From: CAYLLT01 sp964591605
GTDB taxonomy: Bacteria > Planctomycetota > Phycisphaerae > UBA1845 > PWPN01
Assembly: GCA_964591605.1 (NCBI GenBank)
Contig: CAZQEN010000146.1
Span: 1 to 17,573, forward strand
DNA: 17,573 nucleotides
Direction of reading: 5' to 3'
Within the stretch, counting starts at the first letter, position 1; every line of letters begins with the position of its first letter. Under the pieces are notes generated by a model. The model ran no database searches, had not been told where the DNA came from, and saw only the letters and a list, made by a program, of their open reading frames with translations. The position numbers and the translations under genes are program-made. This document shows, one piece after another, positions 14,305 through 17,573 of this stretch.

Positions 14305-15510
14305 TCACCGCCTGGCCGTCTTCGGCACGATGTCGATCTGCAGCGCCGGGTCGGCGGCGGGGACGTAGGTGGTCTCGAAGCCCAGCTCCTTGCGGACGAT
14401 GTTGCAGCCCTGGGCGATCGAGCTGGCCTTGTAGAAGGCGATCTCGCGGTTGCAGCCCTGGCGGCCGAAGCCGCAGTCGCTGCTCACGATGAGCTGCTCG
14501 GGGGCGATGTACTGGAGGGCCTTGCGGATTTCGGCCGCCACGTCGTTCGGCCGGTCCGCCTGCAGCGTGCGATGGCTCACCGCGCCGATGCAGATCTTCT
14601 TGGGCAGCTTGCCCTTCATCGAGCCGAACAGCTCGATGTCCTTGAAGTTGCGGTCCTTGGTCTCGATCGTCCACACGTCGCCCTTCATCTCGTTCAGATA
14701 GAGCTCGAACGAGGCAGCGTAGCTCGTGTCCTCCATGACCCGCTGCATGTTCGGGTTGCCCCAGCAGGTGTGGATCCAGATCTCCACGTCATCCAGGCCC
14801 TGCACCTCGCGGTTGTAGCACTCGATCATGAACTTCACCTTGTCACTCCTGGCGCCGAAGGTGTTCGCCATGAAGTGCAGCGTCGGCTCTTCGATCTGGA
14901 TGCACTTGCACCCCGCGTCGCGCAGGGCGAGCAGCTCCTTGTTCATCGCGACCGCCATGTCCCACACCACCTCGCGGTTGTCCTTGTACTTGTCGGTGTG
15001 GATGTCGAGGAACAGGCCCATGACCTGCGAGCAGCACGTGCCGAAGCGAACGGGTTTGCGCGTCTTGGCCTGGGCGATGCGCCAGATCTTCGCGTAATCG
15101 AGCGGACGGTGCTCGATCTTGTCGGTCACCCGCGGCCAGCGCCACCCGGTGTAGATTTCGTTGAGCAGTGTGCCCGGCGGATACTTGAGCCACTCGCTGC
15201 GCGTCTCTTCAGATTGCAGGTGATCCCCCTCGAAGCCGGTCCAGCGCTGGATCGGGTAGTGGTGCCAGCTTCGCCCGGCGAAATCCTCGTCGCAGTGAAA
15301 GTCGCCATGGGTCAGGATGTCGAGCCCCGCCCGCTCTTCGTCGCTGATCACCACCGCCAGGGCGTCCTGGAACTTTTCGCGGAAGCGGATGTCCATCATG
15401 CACGTATCGAGCGGCCGGGCCCACATGCTCACGTCGAACCACCGCGGCCGCGGCCACGAACCGGTCACCGTGCTGGGCAGAATCATGTTTTTGGTGATAG
15501 TGAGAGCCAT
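14305..15510 (-). CDS. MetE-like protein (cobalamin-independent methionine synthase catalytic-domain family), intact copy
   Basis: This 401-residue protein is a single TIM barrel like the C-terminal half of MetE. PSTVTGSWPRP at the N-terminus corresponds to the usual TTTIGSFP. Zn-site residues are all present: His247 and Cys249 (IHTCWGNPN), Glu283 (VWTIETKD) and Cys346 (SSDCGFGR). IQIEEP (205-210) is the usual substrate-side motif. The family moves methyl or alkyl groups to a Zn-bound thiol. Lacking the N-terminal MetE half, which helps bind folate, it may use another methyl donor or be a related thiol alkyltransferase, so metE is not assigned. The start is firm: GGAGGAG lies 6 nt before the ATG. 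No methionine gene adjoins it. A 3' fragment of the same gene lies 2 kb away at 12313-12936. Confidence 0.88.
   Translation of the reverse strand: MALTITKNMILPSTVTGSWPRPRWFDVSMWARPLDTCMMDIRFREKFQDALAVVISDEERAGLDILTHGDFHCDEDFAGRSWHHYPIQRWTGFEGDHLQSEETRSEWLKYPPGTLLNEIYTGWRWPRVTDKIEHRPLDYAKIWRIAQAKTRKPVRFGTCCSQVMGLFLDIHTDKYKDNREVVWDMAVAMNKELLALRDAGCKCIQIEEPTLHFMANTFGARSDKVKFMIECYNREVQGLDDVEIWIHTCWGNPNMQRVMEDTSYAASFELYLNEMKGDVWTIETKDRNFKDIELFGSMKGKLPKKICIGAVSHRTLQADRPNDVAAEIRKALQYIAPEQLIVSSDCGFGRQGCNREIAFYKASSIAQGCNIVRKELGFETTYVPAADPALQIDIVPKTARR
14324..14865 (-). repeat. 542-bp exact direct repeat, copy 2 (inside the intact MetE-like gene)
   Basis: This is the counterpart of 12332-12873. The two copies have the same orientation and enclose the RHH-PIN and NADAR genes, so recombination between them would remove those genes and leave one intact MetE-like gene. 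Confidence 0.95.
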
Positions 15511-15752
15511 GACGATCTCCTCCGCGAAAGACTCCGACCTGGATAACGACCCGAAACGGCAGGGACCATCCTAAACATGACGGCCGGGTTCGTCGAGTCG
15601 GCGCGTGGTCTGAGGGATTGGGTGTGTTGCCCTTGGGGCAGGCAAGGTGTGGAGTCGGAATGATTGCGGTCGCGGGGATCCCTGAAGCTGGAAACGGACC
15701 AAGATCGACGGTGTTACGCTGCCGCCGGCCGAGGACGTGGAGTGGCTTTGAA

Positions 15753-15770
15753 GGTCGGCTTTTGCCGACC
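15753..15770. terminator. Hairpin downstream of the propeller lipoprotein gene
   Basis: GGTCGGC-TTTT-GCCGACC is a perfect 7-bp-arm hairpin 27 bp past the lipoprotein stop codon (minus strand). On that strand it is followed by TTCAAAG, not a T-run, so it may be a weak terminator or another palindromic repeat. The remaining gap from 15511 to 15796 shows nothing else I can name. Confidence 0.35.
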
Positions 15771-15796
15771 GGTGTGACCGCTCCTCTGAAGCAGAA

Positions 15797-17140
15797 TCAC
15801 GGAGTAGAGGTTTGTTGTGTCGATGGCTGCATCGGTAGGGGCGGGAGTTCGATGCGCTGCGCCCGAAGTCGCCCGTCGCGTCCCACCACGGCGGCCAATC
15901 TGCCGTTTTGCGACCATTCGCCCAGGATCTTGCCGACCGGGAGGATCGTCTGGCATTCGTAATCGGCAATGAATGCGTTCAGATCGGGGCTCCTGACCAG
16001 CATCCAGCCTGGAACACGAGCCGGATAGATGTGCGACCAGTAGCGGCCAGCTTGATGGATTGCCGTCTCACCACGCGATGGCAGACACTCGCCCACGCGA
16101 ATACAACGAAACGGCGCAGGTTCTATCACACAGCCGCCCACCCATAAGTCGTTGATCAACAGGTATCTCCCGTCACAAGCCCAGGCCATTTCGGATGGAG
16201 AAGGGTGCGGCAGGCTTTGAAGAAAGGGCTCAGTGAAATCCAACGTACGCAGACTTTGCGGTTCCATGAGTAGAGCCGCGCAGCGGTTAACCTGCCCACG
16301 GATGCCGGCGATGCAGGCCACAGCCGATTCGTCAGATTTCCATGCGACACGCTCAAGATACAGTTCCTCGGGGCCTAAGGCCCGTGCACGACCTGCCCGC
16401 ACGTCGAGCACGTGCAGGCGGCCACCAAACATTGACGGCTTGTACAATACATAATTGCCATTTGGCGACCAGTATTCCAGCGGCCAATTGCTGCACACAA
16501 ACAAGTTTCCGGAATGGAAGCCGGCTTCGACGGCCTCCTCGCGCCGGATGAGGACGCGCGATGCGGCTGAATCGCCAATTCGTTGTCGCCAGAAAGCTCT
16601 ATCGGTCATACTCCTGTACCGCCCGCGCAGGGAAGTGTGGGCTGCATATCCGATTTCATCATTGCCCAGCCAGGCCAGTGAGGAAACATGCTCTCCGTCA
16701 GCGGCCGCGTCCCAGCGGTGTCCATCGACGATGTCAAAAACCTGGAGCGAGCGGGGTGTGATGACTGCGATTCGGTGCGAATCCGGCGAAAACACGAGGT
16801 GAACCAAGCCTCCGAGATGATAGCCGCCAAACTCTGACCCCACCCAGGCGATCCGCACCGAACGAACTGCCTCCGGCTTATCCGTGGGGCACCAGTGGAG
16901 ATACGCACTTTGACTCATGCTCCGCTCAAAGTTGAGCGGCTCGGTCAAATAGTCGACGCGAATCCATGCGGTCACCGTGCTCTCGGGCGAAAAGCTCGGA
17001 ATGCCGGGACTGCTGCAAGGCATCGGCAGGAGGCAGCCAGTCGCGGAACACGCGAGAGCGCACAGTGCACCGATGGCGCCCGTGCGGCGGGCATCAACGC
17101 GAAGTAGAGAGGAGGTTCGGGCAGAGCGCTGGTCTCTCAT
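15797..17140 (-). CDS. Lipoprotein with TolB/WD40-like beta-propeller
   Basis: This is a 447-residue protein. Its N-terminus is arginine-rich, then hydrophobic, with a lipobox-like SATGC (Cys36). Repeated blade-like segments follow: LVFSPDSHRIAVITPRSLQV, YWSPNGNYVLYK, VAWKSDESAVACIAG, MAWACDGRYLLIND and GEWSQNGRLAAVV. The S/W..D/N..L/V pattern is that of TolB or WD40-type propellers that read as sensors or scaffolds. No enzyme motif is visible. The start at 17140 has GGAG 7 nt upstream. It stands alone on the minus strand between the DUF1080 gene (317 bp upstream) and the MetE-like gene. Base composition looks less GC-rich than the first 11 kb. Fold confidence is moderate; function is unknown. 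Confidence 0.75.
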   Translation of the reverse strand: MRDQRSARTSSLLRVDARRTGAIGALCALACSATGCLLPMPCSSPGIPSFSPESTVTAWIRVDYLTEPLNFERSMSQSAYLHWCPTDKPEAVRSVRIAWVGSEFGGYHLGGLVHLVFSPDSHRIAVITPRSLQVFDIVDGHRWDAAADGEHVSSLAWLGNDEIGYAAHTSLRGRYRSMTDRAFWRQRIGDSAASRVLIRREEAVEAGFHSGNLFVCSNWPLEYWSPNGNYVLYKPSMFGGRLHVLDVRAGRARALGPEELYLERVAWKSDESAVACIAGIRGQVNRCAALLMEPQSLRTLDFTEPFLQSLPHPSPSEMAWACDGRYLLINDLWVGGCVIEPAPFRCIRVGECLPSRGETAIHQAGRYWSHIYPARVPGWMLVRSPDLNAFIADYECQTILPVGKILGEWSQNGRLAAVVGRDGRLRAQRIELPPLPMQPSTQQTSTP

Positions 17141-17457
17141 GGGACGACTCCAGCCCTCTCCATGCCGCGATGCGCTGAGTCATTCTACAAGCATGCTCGG
17201 GCGACCGGAAGAGAATTCCTGATTGCTGTTAGTGAAAAGCCTTTCCCTCCACTGTCGTATGAGCGGACCCCGATCGCCGATATCGCGCGAGACATGGAGC
17301 TGTGGAAAGCAGCAAGAAGATGTGCTTCCTTTTGCTGGCTTTATACTGTACTTCGAGCTTTTCTTGACTAGAAAAACATCTTGGCGGATCGGGGCCTGCG
17401 GCCGATGGTCGCCACAGAGGTGGCCGCTACAACGTTGCGGCGCGGCCCTTGTGGCCA
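17141..17457. other. Gene-free gap of 317 bp
   Basis: This gap separates the lipoprotein start from the DUF1080 stop. It holds a relatively AT-rich stretch (about 17300-17380), which would suit a promoter for the lipoprotein gene although no convincing -35/-10 pair was found, and the hairpin at 17382-17414. A 92-codon open frame on the minus strand has no family signal and starts on the DUF1080 stop, so it is not called. Confidence 0.5.
17372..17414 (-). terminator. Probable terminator of the DUF1080 gene
   Basis: On the minus strand an imperfect hairpin pairs TGGCG with CGCCA and ATCGG with CCGAT (17414-17382) around a short loop. After five bases it is followed by TTTTT (17376-17372). It begins 43 bp past the DUF1080 stop codon. 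The internal mismatches lower confidence. Confidence 0.4.
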
Positions 17458-17573
17458 TCAGTCGCGTTTCGGGCGGTCGGGCAGTTCAGCGATCCGGATA
17501 TTGCGGAAACTCAGGTTCGTGGTGGGGTCGTGCCCCTGGATGGTGATGCAGCCCTTGCCCGCATACGAGCCCT
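17458..17573 (-). CDS. C-terminal end of a DUF1080 (3-keto-disaccharide hydrolase) protein
   Basis: Only the last 38 codons are in the window. They read YAGKGCITIQGHDPTTNLSF, then RNIRIAELPDRPKRD and a TGA stop at 17458-17460. The combination of an I.IQGHDPTT strand and FRNIRI.EL is the closing strand pair of the concanavalin-like DUF1080 fold (PF06439), which is abundant in planctomycetes and includes enzymes acting on 3-keto sugars. The rest, including any active site or signal peptide, lies beyond the window. Confidence 0.85.
   Translation of the reverse strand, partial: GSYAGKGCITIQGHDPTTNLSFRNIRIAELPDRPKRD

Noticed and set aside
15571..15969. A 132-codon minus-strand frame at the end of the propeller lipoprotein gene
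   Set aside because: About half overlaps the lipoprotein gene in another frame, and its composition (Ser, Arg and Pro rich) is that of translated non-coding DNA.
17180..17458. A 92-codon minus-strand gene between the DUF1080 and lipoprotein genes
   Set aside because: It has no recognisable family or ribosome binding site and covers the likely terminator.

Overview
The window looks like chromosomal DNA of a planctomycete (Planctomycetota), although no rRNA or other marker gene proves it. The case rests on high GC and on the gene set: a MoxR ATPase beside a large von Willebrand/amidotransferase-like membrane protein, lipoprotein beta-propellers, and the tail of a DUF1080 (3-keto-disaccharide hydrolase) protein. 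Intergenic DNA packed with several families of short palindromes also fits. No rRNA, tRNA or CRISPR array was seen.

Layout. (1) 1-3773, minus strand: a VWA/GATase-like membrane protein, then MoxR, separated by a 186 bp gap holding five stem-loops whose arm sequences vary but stay complementary. (2) 3780-4720: a repeat-rich patch centred on a small Y1/HUH (IS200/RAYT-type) transposase, flanked by nested inverted REP-like palindromes and outside these by a degenerate inverted repeat. (3) 4720-8637, minus strand: a secreted clan GH-A glycoside hydrolase, a two-domain iron-type ABC permease without its ATPase or binding protein, and an NHL-propeller lipoprotein. The gap before the last gene is filled from stop codon to start codon with repeats. 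(4) 8848-11490: an uncharacterised acidic protein divergent from a GntP-type gluconate:H+ symporter. (5) 11503-15510: a SUKH-like protein; a truncated copy of a MetE-like gene; a ribbon-helix-helix antitoxin/PIN toxin pair; a divergent NADAR protein; and the intact MetE-like gene. (6) 15797-17573: a propeller lipoprotein and the 3' end of a DUF1080 gene.

The most unusual part is region 5. The RHH-PIN and NADAR genes sit between a 3' fragment and a full copy of the same MetE-like gene. The two copies are identical over 542 bp (12332-12873 = 14324-14865) but only about 80% identical in the short flanking homology on both sides, the pattern expected from gene conversion. The antitoxin promoter is placed so that its transcript could begin at the start codon, that is, leaderless. 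Families were assigned by reading motifs, without database searches.
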